From CAYPFY01 sp964410105 (GTDB lineage Bacteria; Bacteroidota; Ignavibacteria; UBA10030; SZUA-254): a stretch of DNA of 64,000 nt. Under the pieces are notes generated by a model that did no database searches, was not told where the DNA came from, and was given only the letters and a program-made list of their open reading frames with translations. Location: contig CAYPFY010000001.1 of assembly GCA_964410105.1 (NCBI GenBank), positions 62,001-126,000 of the forward strand. The letters are read 5' to 3'. The first letter of the stretch is position 1; every line of letters begins with the position of its first letter. Made by a program: the position numbers and the translations under genes. Below, one piece after another: positions 26,343 through 35,705 of this stretch.

Positions 26343-27632
26343 TCAGCCGGCGCGCTTATGGAACTGCTCCTGCTCGGTGGATCCGGCGAGGGCGAGAACC
26401 GACGAGGTCCCGCCCGAAATGACCTGAGCCACCTCGTCGAAGAACCCGGTCCCCACGAACTCCTGATGCTTGACGGCCTTATATCCATGCTCCTCGCTCT
26501 TGAATTCCGATTCCTGGAAATCGGCGTACGCCGTCATTCCCCAGTCCCTGTAGGCCTGGGCAAGACGGAACATCGAATAGTTCAGTGTGTGAAACCCGGC
26601 GAGAGTGACAAACTGGTATTTGTAGCCCATCGCCCCGAGCTCCTTCTGAAATTTTGCGATCGAGCACGAATCGAGCTTCATCTTCCAGTTGAAGGAGGGA
26701 GAGCAGTTGTAGGCGAGAAGTTTTCCGGGATAGCGGCCCTGGATTGCTTCGGCAAACCGGCGCGCTTCGCCGAGGCTCGGCTCGGACGTTTCGCACCAGA
26801 TCATATCGGCGTACGGGGCGTAGGAGAGACCGCGATCGATCGCACACTCGAGGCCTCCGCGCATGGTGTAAAATCCCTCCGTCGTTCGCTCGTGCGTCAG
26901 GAAGGGATGATCCCGGGGATCGATATCGCTTGTCAGCAGGTGGGCGCTGTTCGCGTCGGTCCGCGCGATGAGGATCGTCGGCACGTCCATGATGTCGGCG
27001 GCGAGGCGGGCTGCGACAAGTTTCTGAATGAATTCCGTGGTCGGGACCAGAACTTTTCCCCCCAGATGACCGCATTTCTTGGCCGAGGCGAGCTGATCCT
27101 CGAAATGGACGGCCGCCGCCCCCGCTTCGATCATGGCCCTCATGAGCTCGAATGCGTTCAGGGATCCGCCGAACCCCGCCTCGGCATCGGCGACGATTGG
27201 CGCGAACCAGCATACTCCGTTCTTTCCCTTCGCATGCTGAATCTGGTCCGCCCGGATCATCGCATTGTTGATGCTCCTGACGACGGCCGGGACAGCGTTC
27301 GAGGGATAGAGGCTCTGGTCGGGGTACATCTGCCCGTTGGCGTCGGCTGCGACCTGCCAGCCGCTCACATAAATTGCCTTCAGCCCGGCCCTCACCTGCT
27401 CGAGCGCCTGATTTCCGGTGAGCGCTCCAAGGCTCGCGACATACGGTTCGCTCCGGAGAAGGCCCCACAATCTTTCGGCCCCCATCCGGGCCAGCGTCTC
27501 TTCGACGAGCACCGTCCCGCGTAAGCGGTGAACATCCTCGGCTCTGTAGGGCCTCACGATTCCTTTCCAGCGCTCCTCGCTTTGCCATTGAAGGTTAAGC
27601 CTCTCGCTCTGATCCACGTCTTCTCCTTTCAT
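26343..27632 (-). CDS. aceA: Isocitrate lyase
   Basis: Cleaves isocitrate to glyoxylate and succinate (glyoxylate shunt). It has 429 residues, close to bacterial enzymes, with the active-site loop KKCGHLGGKVLVPT and the metal/substrate segments WFAPIVADAEAGFGG, LIARTDANSAHLLTSDID and YNCSPSFNW. Its ATG overlaps the aceB stop by 4 bp, so aceB-aceA form one transcript. This lets the cell grow on acetate or fatty acids. Confidence 0.97.
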   Translation of the reverse strand: MKGEDVDQSERLNLQWQSEERWKGIVRPYRAEDVHRLRGTVLVEETLARMGAERLWGLLRSEPYVASLGALTGNQALEQVRAGLKAIYVSGWQVAADANGQMYPDQSLYPSNAVPAVVRSINNAMIRADQIQHAKGKNGVCWFAPIVADAEAGFGGSLNAFELMRAMIEAGAAAVHFEDQLASAKKCGHLGGKVLVPTTEFIQKLVAARLAADIMDVPTILIARTDANSAHLLTSDIDPRDHPFLTHERTTEGFYTMRGGLECAIDRGLSYAPYADMIWCETSEPSLGEARRFAEAIQGRYPGKLLAYNCSPSFNWKMKLDSCSIAKFQKELGAMGYKYQFVTLAGFHTLNYSMFRLAQAYRDWGMTAYADFQESEFKSEEHGYKAVKHQEFVGTGFFDEVAQVISGGTSSVLALAGSTEQEQFHKRAG

Positions 27633-29167
27633 AGAAATGGGTACGCTTTGATGGTCAGAAAATCACAGAACTCGTCGTCCGTGACCAGTTCTTTGAAAAT
27701 GTTTGTGGCCCGTTCACACCCCTGAGGCCCGGTTTCCTCGATCATCCCGATGACCGCTTCACGCGTCAGAGGCCGCCCGTCAACCCTGGCCCCGTGCCGG
27801 ATCCATTGCCAGATCTGCGCCCTGCATATCTCCGCCGTCGCCGCATCTTCCATGAGATGATAGAGGGGGACAGCCCCCGTTCCGCTGAGCCATGCCGCGA
27901 TGTACCGGATTCCCACGTTGATATTCGTCAGGACCCCTTTCCGTGTGATCTCGCCCGGAATCGGCTCGAGCAGGTCTCCGGGCTCCTCCTCGGGAATTAC
28001 TCCGATCTGGTTGAGCCCCTCCATCGAACGGTCGAAAACTTCTTTGGCGAGCGCAACGAGACCGGGATGGGCGACCCATGTGCCGTCATGCCCCGCCTTA
28101 ACCTCGCGGAGCTTGTCTGCCCGGACCTTCGCCTCGGCCGCGGCGCTGGCCTCGGGGTTGTTCCGGATCGGAATCTGGGCCGCCATGCCCCCCATGGCGT
28201 GAGCCCCCCGCCGGTGGCAGGTTTTTATCAGAAGGGTCACATAAGATTGGAGAAAGCCCTTCTCCATCGTCAGCGAGGCGCGCTCCGGGAGTACGAATTT
28301 TCCATGCGAATGAAATTTCTTGATGTAGCTGAAAATGTAATCCCAGCGTCCGCAATTGAGGCCTGCCGAATGGTCGCGTAGTTCAAACAGAATCTCGTCC
28401 ATCTCAAAGGCGGCGAGGATGGTTTCGATCAGGGCCGTCGCCTTGATCGTGCCGCGGGGAATCCCAAGCTCGGACTCCGAAAAGAGAAACACGTCGTTCC
28501 AGAGCCTCGCCTCCAGGCGGTTCTCCATTTTGGGCAGATAGAAAAAGGGCCCCGTCCCTTTGTCGATCAAAGCCCCGGCGTTATGGTAGAAGAAGAGTCC
28601 GAAGTCGAACAGGCTCGCCGAAACGGGGGATCCATCCACCTGGCAATGCTTTTCCTCGAGATGCCAGCCGCGGGGCCGCACCATGAGAGTGGACACGCGA
28701 TCGTTCAACCGGTACGCCTTTCCCTCGGGGCTTTGATAAGAAATAGTTCCCCGGATCGCTTCGGAGAGATTTCGCTGACCCTGCAGGGTGTTGTGCCATG
28801 TCGGAGACTGGGCATCCTCAAAATCGGCCATGAACACATTCGCGCCGGAATTCAGCGCGTTGATGACCATTTTCTTGTCCCCCGCAGGACCCGTGATCTC
28901 CACGCGCCTGTCCCGGAGATCAGCGGGAACGGGGGCAATCTTCCACTCTCCCTCCCGGACGGACTTAGTTTCGTCAAGAAAACCGGGAAGAATCCCTGCA
29001 TCTATACGCGCCTGGATCTCGAGCCGCTGCCTGAGAAGCTCGCGCCTGCGGGCGCCGAACGTTCGCTCAAGCCTGGCGATGAAGTCCAGGGCTCCGCTCG
29101 TGAGAAGATCTCGCCACGCGGGAGATGTATCGGCGAGCGCCGGATGTTCGACGGGTTCTTTGGCCAT
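27629..29167 (-). CDS. aceB: Malate synthase A
   Basis: Condenses glyoxylate with acetyl-CoA to malate. From the proposed ATG at 29167 (MAKEPVEHPAL) it has 512 residues, near the usual 530; the frame is open 34 codons farther, but that part is not typical. Signatures are FMADFEDAQSPTW, TLMVRPRGWHLEEKH, YLPKMENRLEARLWNDVF and GRWDYIFSYIKKF. It sits upstream of and overlaps aceA. The 276 bp between it and the divergent secreted-protein gene should hold its promoter, which I could not fix confidently. Confidence 0.95.
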   Translation of the reverse strand: MAKEPVEHPALADTSPAWRDLLTSGALDFIARLERTFGARRRELLRQRLEIQARIDAGILPGFLDETKSVREGEWKIAPVPADLRDRRVEITGPAGDKKMVINALNSGANVFMADFEDAQSPTWHNTLQGQRNLSEAIRGTISYQSPEGKAYRLNDRVSTLMVRPRGWHLEEKHCQVDGSPVSASLFDFGLFFYHNAGALIDKGTGPFFYLPKMENRLEARLWNDVFLFSESELGIPRGTIKATALIETILAAFEMDEILFELRDHSAGLNCGRWDYIFSYIKKFHSHGKFVLPERASLTMEKGFLQSYVTLLIKTCHRRGAHAMGGMAAQIPIRNNPEASAAAEAKVRADKLREVKAGHDGTWVAHPGLVALAKEVFDRSMEGLNQIGVIPEEEPGDLLEPIPGEITRKGVLTNINVGIRYIAAWLSGTGAVPLYHLMEDAATAEICRAQIWQWIRHGARVDGRPLTREAVIGMIEETGPQGCERATNIFKELVTDDEFCDFLTIKAYPFL

Positions 29168-29335
29168 CGAGACGACTGGATCGTGCACGGAATTATCGCA
29201 AATGATGGGGAAGAGCCGGGTATTCTCAATAATGCAAAACCGGTAGTCGAGGAATGTGATCTGGAGCAACTACCGCTCCTCCCCGGAGGGGTGAAACGCG
29301 ATTAATCGGAAAAAGGGGGAAAATGGCGAATTCCC

Positions 29336-29364
29336 TTGACTTTCAGCAGGATAATTCATTAATT
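29336..29364 (+). promoter_or_regulatory. Possible promoter of the type IX-secreted protein gene
   Basis: TTGACT (29336-29341), 17 bp, TTAATT (29359-29364), about 80 bp before the ATG at 29444. The -10 is weaker than at other promoters in this window. Confidence 0.35.
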
Positions 29365-29443
29365 GCCGATCATCACCGTTACGTGAGATCCACCCCGGTC
29401 GCCGACCGTCGAATCGTTCTATCACCATCAGCCTGAGGGGTTT

Positions 29444-32400
29444 ATGAAAAAGAGCCTTACCCTGTTTATCACTCTTTCGGTGGTACTCCCTTTCGCAGCA
29501 CGCTCTCAGTACGTTCCGGATAATGTGAAGGACGACGACCCCCGGGCCCGGGCGGATTATGAGTTGGCGCGGCTCCGCGATCCGAAGACCGGCAGGATCC
29601 CGGATGACATCGTCCGCAAGGAGAGGGACTTTGCAAAAACGCTCCCCACCAGGGAATCCCTGGGTTCCCGATATCTCAAGGGGGGAGGGCCCAAGAGTTT
29701 GCAGTCATTGAGCTGGTCGTTGCGCGGCCCGGCAAATGTAGGCGGGAGGACGAGGGCGCTCGGCGTTGACGTTACGAACCAGAACGTCATCCTTGCGGGG
29801 GGGGTTTCCGGCGGACTCTGGCGGACGTCAAACGGCGGGAGCACGTGGACGCTGGTGTCCGGGCTTTCGAATCTTCACAGCGTCTCCTGCATCGCCCAGG
29901 ACACGCGCGCGGGACACACCAACACATGGTACTATGGCACCGGCGAGCTTGACGGCAACTCTGCATCGGGAGGCGGGGGACCATACCGCGGGGATGGGTA
30001 TTACAAATCGACCGACAACGGCCAGACGTGGACGAAATTGGCTTCCACCTCCAGCGGCACGCCTGAGCACTTTGACAACGGGTTCGATTATACGTGGAAG
30101 GTCGCGATCGATCCCAGCAATCTGGCCCAGGATGAAGTTTACGCGGCGACGTTCGGCGCCATCTCACGCTCGACCAACGGCGGCACGACCTGGACAACGG
30201 TTTTGGGCGGTTATTCCACCGTGGAAAACAATGGCACCGAGTTTTCACGCTATAGCGACGTCGTCGTCACCTCGACCGGGATCGTCTATGCCGCCCTCAG
30301 CCAGAGGAATCAGGCCGGCACGGCGTCTGCCACGGAGGGAATCTGGAGGTCGACCGACGGCATCAGCTGGACCAATATAACCGATATCTCTTTCCCTGTA
30401 ACCTTCGGCCGCGTCGTGCTCGGCATTCCCCCCTCGAATGAGACCGTTGTCTACATCCTCGCGGAAACTCCCGGCAGCGGTTTTCAGACGACGTACGCCG
30501 GAGCGAACGAAGCGCATAGTTTCTTCAAGTATGTCTACCTCTCGGGCGACGGATCCGGGGCCGGAGGATCGTGGGAAGACCGTTCAGGGAATCTCCCCGC
30601 GTTCGGTCAGCCGGTCGGGCAGTTCGCATCGCAGGGAGGCTATGATCTCGTCATTCAGGTGAAACCTGATGACGAGAACGTGGTCTTCATCGGCGGCACC
30701 GATCTCTTCCGGTCGACCGACGGGTTTGCCACGACCGGCAACACGGCCTGGATCGGAGGATATGCGACGGCCAACAACGTCTCTCAGTACCCTAACCATC
30801 ACCCCGATCAGCACGCCATCGTGTTTTCACCCGGGGTAGCGACGACGACGATGTGGTCGGGGAACGACGGGGGAGTACAAATGACCACCGGCAACATGGC
30901 CGGGAGCGTGAGCTGGACATGGCTCAATAACGGCTACAACACCTCTCAGTTCTATACGATCGCGATACCTCACGGCTCCACCTCCGATGTCATCATCGGG
31001 GGCACACAGGACAACGGGACATGGTATACGGGAACGACCGATGCGGGCACGGCGTGGAGCCGGCTGCGCGGGGGGGACGGGACTTACTGCGCCATCGCCG
31101 ATGACGACACCTCGTATTATGTCTCCGTTCCTGCATCGAACACGTACAGGTTCATTGTTCACGGCGGCGGAGTATCCAGTTTCACCCGGGTGGATCCTGT
31201 GGGAGGAGCGGGGTATTTGTTCGTCAATCCCTTCATCCTCGATCCCAACAATACGGCCAGGATGTACATGGCCGGCGGCACCCGGGTGTGGCGGAACGAC
31301 GACCTCACCGGGATCCCGCTCGGCTCCAACAGCACGACCGCGGTGAACTGGACGAACATGACCAACACAAATGTCGCGGGAAGCACCGTCACGGCTCTTG
31401 CCGTCTCGAAAGTCCCGGCGAACAGGCTCTATTACGGCCGCAGCAACGGCCATGTGTTCCGGGTGGACGGAGCCAATGTCGGGGATCCCGCTCAGACGGA
31501 TGTGACAGGAGGGAATTTCCCGTCGGGCGCCTATGTGAGCAGCATCGCCATCGACCCGACCAATTCCAGTAAGGTCCTTGTCACTTTCTCGAACTACCTT
31601 CTCATCAGCGCCTACTACTCCGCCGACAGCGGCTCGACCTGGACCGCGGTGGCGGGGAATCTCGAACAGAATCCGGACGGAAGCGGCAACGGACCTTCGC
31701 TCCGGTGGGCCAAGATCATTCCCGGGGCCTACTACGTGGGAACGAGCACAGGGCTCTATTCGACGACGGCGCTTAACGGCGGTTCGACCGTGTGGGCCCT
31801 GGAGGGGAGCTCGACGATCGGCAATGCCATTGTCGACATGATCGATTTCCGCTCCGCGGACGGGAGGATCGTGGTGGGGACCCACGGGAGCGGCATTTAT
31901 TCATCGGTCGCAATCATCAATCCCCCCGATGCCCCGGTGCTGATTTCTCCTCCCGATTCAGCCACGAACCAGCTGACATCGCTCCGCATGACATGGCACT
32001 CGGCGCTCACGGCGACGGGCTACGATCTGCAGGTGTCCACCGACTCGCTGTTCGGCTCGGTCGCGTATGAAGATTCGACGCTCACCGATACGTCGACGGT
32101 TGCCGGCCCGTTCGTGAATTTCACGAAGCATTTCTGGAGAGTCCGGGCGAAAAATGTCCTCGGGTGGGGCTCCTGGTCAGGCGTCTGGCGTTTCACAACC
32201 GGATTCACCGTGACCTCCACGACAGTAACCGCGCGGTGGAATCTGGCATCGGTCCCGGTCCAGGTGCTCGACTACCGGAAGAGCGTCCTCTTCCCGTCTG
32301 CCACCTCCCCGGCGTATGCCTATGAAGGGGGAGTCTATGTCATCCGGGATACTCTGAAGAACAAGCCGGGGTACTGGTTGAAATTCCCCTCTGATTCGAC

Positions 32401-33292
32401 TATCTCGATGACCGGCACGCTCATCGCCTCCGACACTTTCAGCGTCTCGACGGGCTGGAACCTCGTGGGATCGATCAGCACCCCGATATCTCAGTTTTCC
32501 GCGACTTCGGATCCGGGAGGCATCATCGCCTCGAACTTCTTCGAATACGACCATGGGTATGTGATCGCAGACAGCATCCGCCCTCTGCGCGGTCACTGGG
32601 TGAAAGCGTCCGCTCCGGGAAGCATTTTCCTCTCCGCCGGCGGGGGGCTGGTAAAGCAGCAGGTGCAGTTGTCGCTTCGGGAGCTGAATGCCATTCAGAT
32701 CGCCGATGCGGCGGGAAACCACCGGACTCTCTATTTCGGGCGAAACCCGGGGACCGCCCCGCCCGCGATGTATGAATTGCCGCCCCTTGCGCCCGAGGGC
32801 GCTTTCGATGTCCGGTTCGCCTCGAACCGCATGGCGGAGTTTGAGAAGACGGGGAGCTATCCGGTCATGATCTCTTCGGCCGTCTACCCGGTGACGGTGA
32901 GCTGGACGACTAATCGCCAGCCCTACGAGGCAGCGTTGAAGGTGGGAAGCAGGAGGATTCCGATCCAGACCTACGGGTCTGTGCAGCTGAGGAGTCCTTC
33001 CGACGGGGTTACGTTGCAGCTCGGAAAGGATCTCCCCCAGAGTTTTTCACTGGGCCAGAACTATCCGAACCCCTTCAACCCGTCGACCACGATCAGCTAT
33101 TCGCTGCCTGTCGATGCGCGTGTGACGCTGACCGTCTATACGCTGCTCGGTCAGAAGGTAAGGATTCTCTTCGACAATGAATCGCAGGAGGCGGGGTACA
33201 AATCAGTCAATTTCAATGCGGGAACGCACAACCGCGGTGCCTATTTCCATCGGCTCCACCCCGTAAGCACAGGCGACCAGGCGAAGGCATAA
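29444..33292 (+). CDS. Secreted Asp-box propeller protein with type IX secretion C-terminal domain
   Basis: A 1282-residue exported protein: signal peptide (cleavage near ARSQ), a large sortilin/BNR-type propeller with Asp-box repeats (SNGGSTW, TDNGQTW, TNGGTTW, ADSGSTW), a fibronectin-III-like domain (about 830-920), a second beta domain, and a C-terminal sorting domain with FSLGQNYPNPFNPSTT. This end directs export by the type IX system and cell-surface attachment. The final strand is cut short: YFHRLHPVSTGDQAKA then TAA, 8 bp before a scaffold gap. The stop replaces what looks like a CAA codon, so the last 15 or so residues are probably lost to assembly error. The substrate or ligand is unknown. 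Confidence 0.88.
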   Translation: MKKSLTLFITLSVVLPFAARSQYVPDNVKDDDPRARADYELARLRDPKTGRIPDDIVRKERDFAKTLPTRESLGSRYLKGGGPKSLQSLSWSLRGPANVGGRTRALGVDVTNQNVILAGGVSGGLWRTSNGGSTWTLVSGLSNLHSVSCIAQDTRAGHTNTWYYGTGELDGNSASGGGGPYRGDGYYKSTDNGQTWTKLASTSSGTPEHFDNGFDYTWKVAIDPSNLAQDEVYAATFGAISRSTNGGTTWTTVLGGYSTVENNGTEFSRYSDVVVTSTGIVYAALSQRNQAGTASATEGIWRSTDGISWTNITDISFPVTFGRVVLGIPPSNETVVYILAETPGSGFQTTYAGANEAHSFFKYVYLSGDGSGAGGSWEDRSGNLPAFGQPVGQFASQGGYDLVIQVKPDDENVVFIGGTDLFRSTDGFATTGNTAWIGGYATANNVSQYPNHHPDQHAIVFSPGVATTTMWSGNDGGVQMTTGNMAGSVSWTWLNNGYNTSQFYTIAIPHGSTSDVIIGGTQDNGTWYTGTTDAGTAWSRLRGGDGTYCAIADDDTSYYVSVPASNTYRFIVHGGGVSSFTRVDPVGGAGYLFVNPFILDPNNTARMYMAGGTRVWRNDDLTGIPLGSNSTTAVNWTNMTNTNVAGSTVTALAVSKVPANRLYYGRSNGHVFRVDGANVGDPAQTDVTGGNFPSGAYVSSIAIDPTNSSKVLVTFSNYLLISAYYSADSGSTWTAVAGNLEQNPDGSGNGPSLRWAKIIPGAYYVGTSTGLYSTTALNGGSTVWALEGSSTIGNAIVDMIDFRSADGRIVVGTHGSGIYSSVAIINPPDAPVLISPPDSATNQLTSLRMTWHSALTATGYDLQVSTDSLFGSVAYEDSTLTDTSTVAGPFVNFTKHFWRVRAKNVLGWGSWSGVWRFTTGFTVTSTTVTARWNLASVPVQVLDYRKSVLFPSATSPAYAYEGGVYVIRDTLKNKPGYWLKFPSDSTISMTGTLIASDTFSVSTGWNLVGSISTPISQFSATSDPGGIIASNFFEYDHGYVIADSIRPLRGHWVKASAPGSIFLSAGGGLVKQQVQLSLRELNAIQIADAAGNHRTLYFGRNPGTAPPAMYELPPLAPEGAFDVRFASNRMAEFEKTGSYPVMISSAVYPVTVSWTTNRQPYEAALKVGSRRIPIQTYGSVQLRSPSDGVTLQLGKDLPQSFSLGQNYPNPFNPSTTISYSLPVDARVTLTVYTLLGQKVRILFDNESQEAGYKSVNFNAGTHNRGAYFHRLHPVSTGDQAKA

Positions 33293-33299
33293 TCCGGTA

Positions 33300-33309
33300 N
33301 NNNNNNNNN
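33300..33309. other. Scaffold gap (ten N)
   Basis: Ten undetermined bases. The sequences on either side both encode the last part of a type IX C-terminal domain, so the join is suspect. Confidence 0.99.
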
Positions 33310-33340
33310 AACTGAATGGAAGGAGCGACGTACAAAATAA

Positions 33341-33460
33341 TTCAGTTGCAATTGGGGAACCCTCAGATGCGGGGTCTTTTTCTATCGGCTTGACGCCGTA
33401 GGCAAAGGCGACCCGCGTCTGTCATATACCGAGATCAAGAAGCTGGTGCTCGTCAGATAA
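33341..33460 (+). pseudogene. C-terminal fragment of a type IX-secreted protein
   Basis: An open stretch without a start codon, beginning after a TAA and ending in GVFFYRLDAVGKGDPRLSY and then EIKKLVLVR followed by a stop. This is the terminal strand pair of a type IX sorting domain. It is in a different sequence context from the truncated end before the gap, and similar but not identical to it. It is either the real end of the upstream gene or the remains of a second gene lost in the gap. Confidence 0.6.
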
Positions 33461-33490
33461 CCATTTGCGCCCGGGCCCGAGGCTCAGACG

Positions 33491-33760
33491 ATGAACATTT
33501 ACGTAAAAAACCTTCCGCTCACAGTTTCGAACGAAGATCTGCGGAAATGCTTCGAGCCGTTCGGAAAGGTGGAGACCGTTGAGATCATCACAAACACGAG
33601 GACCGGGGATCCGAAGGATTACGGGTTCGTTGTGATGAGCAGGGAGGAGGATGCCGTCCGGGCCATCGAGGGCCTCAACGGCAAAGAGTGGCTGGGGAAG
33701 AAGCTTTTTCTGGAAAAAGGCCGGAACCGGAAGCGGAAGTCATCCCGATCCTTCCGGTAG
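33491..33760 (+). CDS. RNA-binding protein, single RRM
   Basis: An 89-residue RNA-recognition-motif protein of the bacterial Rbp type. RNP2 is IYVKNLPL at the N-terminus and RNP1 is KDYGFVVM near residue 48; both keep the aromatic residues that stack on RNA. The tail is basic (GRNRKRKSSRSFR). Such proteins act as RNA chaperones, often cold-regulated. It stands alone between the type IX fragment and the convergent Spy-like gene. Confidence 0.9.
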   Translation: MNIYVKNLPLTVSNEDLRKCFEPFGKVETVEIITNTRTGDPKDYGFVVMSREEDAVRAIEGLNGKEWLGKKLFLEKGRNRKRKSSRSFR

Positions 33761-33776
33761 GGATTTCCGCTGAGGA

Positions 33777-34154
33777 TCAGTCGTACTCCGATCCCCGGAG
33801 CCTGCGGCGGTTATCAAACTCGCTTCTGCGCGCCTTCTTATAGGCCTGATACTTGACGCGCTGTTCCTGGGTGAGCAGAGATTCGATCTGCTCGTCGATT
33901 CCGGCCTGACGGCCCCGCGCCGCCTTCATCATGGCGCGCCTGTTTCCCCCGTATGACTCCTCGTCTTTGGCCGACTGGGTTGCCTCCCTGCTAAGTATCG
34001 CTCCTACCTGGCGTGACTGCTCATCGTTCAGGGAGAGGAGTTTTTGGAGGTTTTTGGTTCGAGATTGGGCCCGCGATTGTTTCTCCAGCGTCTGAGGCCA
34101 GGCGAGGGAGACGATTCCAAGGGCGAGCACCATGCAGAGAGAAAGTGATTTCAT
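33777..34154 (-). CDS. Spy/CpxP-like exported protein
   Basis: About 125 residues from ATG 34154, with a signal peptide (MKSLSLCMVLALGIVSLAWP) and a helical mature domain. Two segments, KLLSLNDEQSRQVGAIL and ESLLTQEQRVKYQAYKK, resemble the paired LTxxQ motifs of Spy/CpxP periplasmic chaperones. The frame is open 30 codons upstream but that region covers its promoter and the divergent gene start. A stress-response role is inferred from the family only. Confidence 0.65.
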   Translation of the reverse strand: MKSLSLCMVLALGIVSLAWPQTLEKQSRAQSRTKNLQKLLSLNDEQSRQVGAILSREATQSAKDEESYGGNRRAMMKAARGRQAGIDEQIESLLTQEQRVKYQAYKKARRSEFDNRRRLRGSEYD

Positions 34155-34179
34155 ATCCTGCTCCGGGTTATCCTCTTCC

Positions 34180-34208
34180 AATATAAGAACGTCTTCACTA
34201 TGAAGCAA
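34180..34208 (-). promoter_or_regulatory. Sigma-70-type promoter of the Spy-like gene
   Basis: On the minus strand TTGCTT (34203-34208), 17 bp, TATATT (34180-34185). It lies just upstream of the divergent DUF2130 gene, whose ATG at 34215 is only 7 bp from the -35 box. Confidence 0.55.
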
Positions 34209-34214
34209 TAGGTT

Positions 34215-35402
34215 ATGCCTGACCAGACCATCACCTGTCCCCATTGCGGGAAAAAGATAGAACTATCCGGCGCTCTCACAGGGGAAATTGAGGCGAGGCT
34301 CCGGCTTCGGTTCGATAATGAAATGAAGGAATCCCAAAAAAACCTGCTTCAGGTGCATGAGCGGGAACTCCTGGACCTTGAGCAAAAACACCAGAAGGAG
34401 AAAGCCACGCTCGAGAATGACGCCCGGGAAAGGGCCCGCAATGCCCTCGGGCTGGAAATGACCGACATGAAGCAGCAGCTTCAGGAAAAATCGCAGCAGC
34501 TGGATAAGGCCCGGGAACAGGAACTGGAGGTCAGGAAAAAGGCCCGGGAGCTCGAGGAAAAAGACAGGGTGCGCACGCTTGAAATGGAACGGACCCTTGA
34601 CGCCCAACGGTCTACGATAAGGCTCGAGGCGACACAAAAGCTTTCGGAGGAATATCATCTCAAGGATCAGGAAAAGGAGAAACAGCTCGCAGACATGCGA
34701 AAGCAAATCGATGATTTGAAGCGGAAGGCAGAGCTGACCTCCCAGCAGTCGCAGGGCGAAGTGCAGGAGGTTGAACTGGAGACCATTCTCTCGGAAGTTT
34801 TCCGCTTCGATCTGATTGAACCGGTTGCCAAGGGGGTGCGGGGAGCCGATATCGTTCAGATCATCAATGACGAGGGAGCACGGAGATGCGGAAGCATAAT
34901 CTGGGAGTCAAAACGGACGAAGGCCTGGAGCGACGGGTGGGTACAGAAGCTCAAGGACGATCAAAGGCTTTCGAAGGCGGAAATTGCCGTGCTCGTCTCC
35001 TCCGTCCTCCCGAAGGAGGTTTTTCGGTTTGGCTATTATGAGGGTATTTGGGTGAGCGATTTCGCTTCGGTGGTCGGCCTGGCGACGGCACTCCGGCACA
35101 ACCTGATACAGGTTCACCGCGCCGGAAACTCCCTCAAAGGGAAAAACGAGAAGATGGAGCTCATCTATGCCTATCTGTCAGGGACCGCGTTCCGTCAGCG
35201 CGTGGAGGCGATCGTCGACTCTTTTACCTCGATGAAGGAAGACCTCGACTCGGAGAGAAGGTCGATGATGAAGATCTGGGCGAAGCGAGAGGCGCAAATA
35301 TCCAGAGTAATTGAAAATACGGCCGGCCTTTATGGTGAATTCCAGGCTATCATAGGGTCGGCACTTCCCGATGTGAAGAATTTGCAGCTTCCCCCCGGAT
35401 AG
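34215..35402 (+). CDS. DUF2130 protein: zinc ribbon, coiled coil and nuclease-like domain
   Basis: A 395-residue cytoplasmic protein. A zinc ribbon begins the protein (CPHCGKKIE); a long charged coiled coil runs from about 30 to 185; the DUF2130 domain follows with GADIVQIIND and IIWESKRTKAWSDGWVQKL. The D...ExK arrangement in the last motif matches the PD-(D/E)xK nuclease fold, so a DNA- or RNA-cutting role is plausible but unproven. It is a single-gene unit, with a non-coding stretch after it. Confidence 0.75.
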   Translation: MPDQTITCPHCGKKIELSGALTGEIEARLRLRFDNEMKESQKNLLQVHERELLDLEQKHQKEKATLENDARERARNALGLEMTDMKQQLQEKSQQLDKAREQELEVRKKARELEEKDRVRTLEMERTLDAQRSTIRLEATQKLSEEYHLKDQEKEKQLADMRKQIDDLKRKAELTSQQSQGEVQEVELETILSEVFRFDLIEPVAKGVRGADIVQIINDEGARRCGSIIWESKRTKAWSDGWVQKLKDDQRLSKAEIAVLVSSVLPKEVFRFGYYEGIWVSDFASVVGLATALRHNLIQVHRAGNSLKGKNEKMELIYAYLSGTAFRQRVEAIVDSFTSMKEDLDSERRSMMKIWAKREAQISRVIENTAGLYGEFQAIIGSALPDVKNLQLPPG

Positions 35403-35705
35403 CTCCGCCCAACTCCTGGATGAGTCGGGCGCAAGTTGGCTTTCACAACCCCCTCGTCAGTCAGCTCTCCCCCCGGGCCAATTCTCAAGAATTTCGATAG
35501 CGTCCCCCCGCTACTACTTTCCGAAAGGGTTTATTGGGAGCACGCCGACGGCGATGCCTCCGGCAGGTCCCTTCTCAAAATCTCTCCTCGCCCAATTGAG
35601 TGGAGTCTGCCCGATGAGGGCCGGCCGCTCGTGGTGCCCCTTATCCCGGGAACTCCGCGACCAAGGGAGAACCGGGGCGAGATGCCTTCCCCGAACACAG
35701 GGTGA
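35403..35705. other. Intergenic stretch without recognisable gene
   Basis: About 300 bp between the DUF2130 gene and the convergent bshB1. Open frames on both strands are short, unlike any protein I know and start poorly. No terminator hairpin or RNA gene was recognised. Confidence 0.5.

Noticed and set aside
30827..31885. A 352-codon minus-strand frame inside the large secreted-protein gene.
   Set aside because: Antisense shadow; the sense strand has the Asp-box repeats.
33310..33347. Inverted repeat AACTGAAT/ATTCAGTT beside the gap, as a possible mobile-element end.
   Set aside because: Only 8 bp, no transposase or target duplication, and the sequence next to the gap is unreliable.
35436..35705. 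An 89-codon plus-strand frame between the DUF2130 gene and bshB1.
   Set aside because: No RBS, low-complexity Pro/Ser/Arg composition and no family resemblance.
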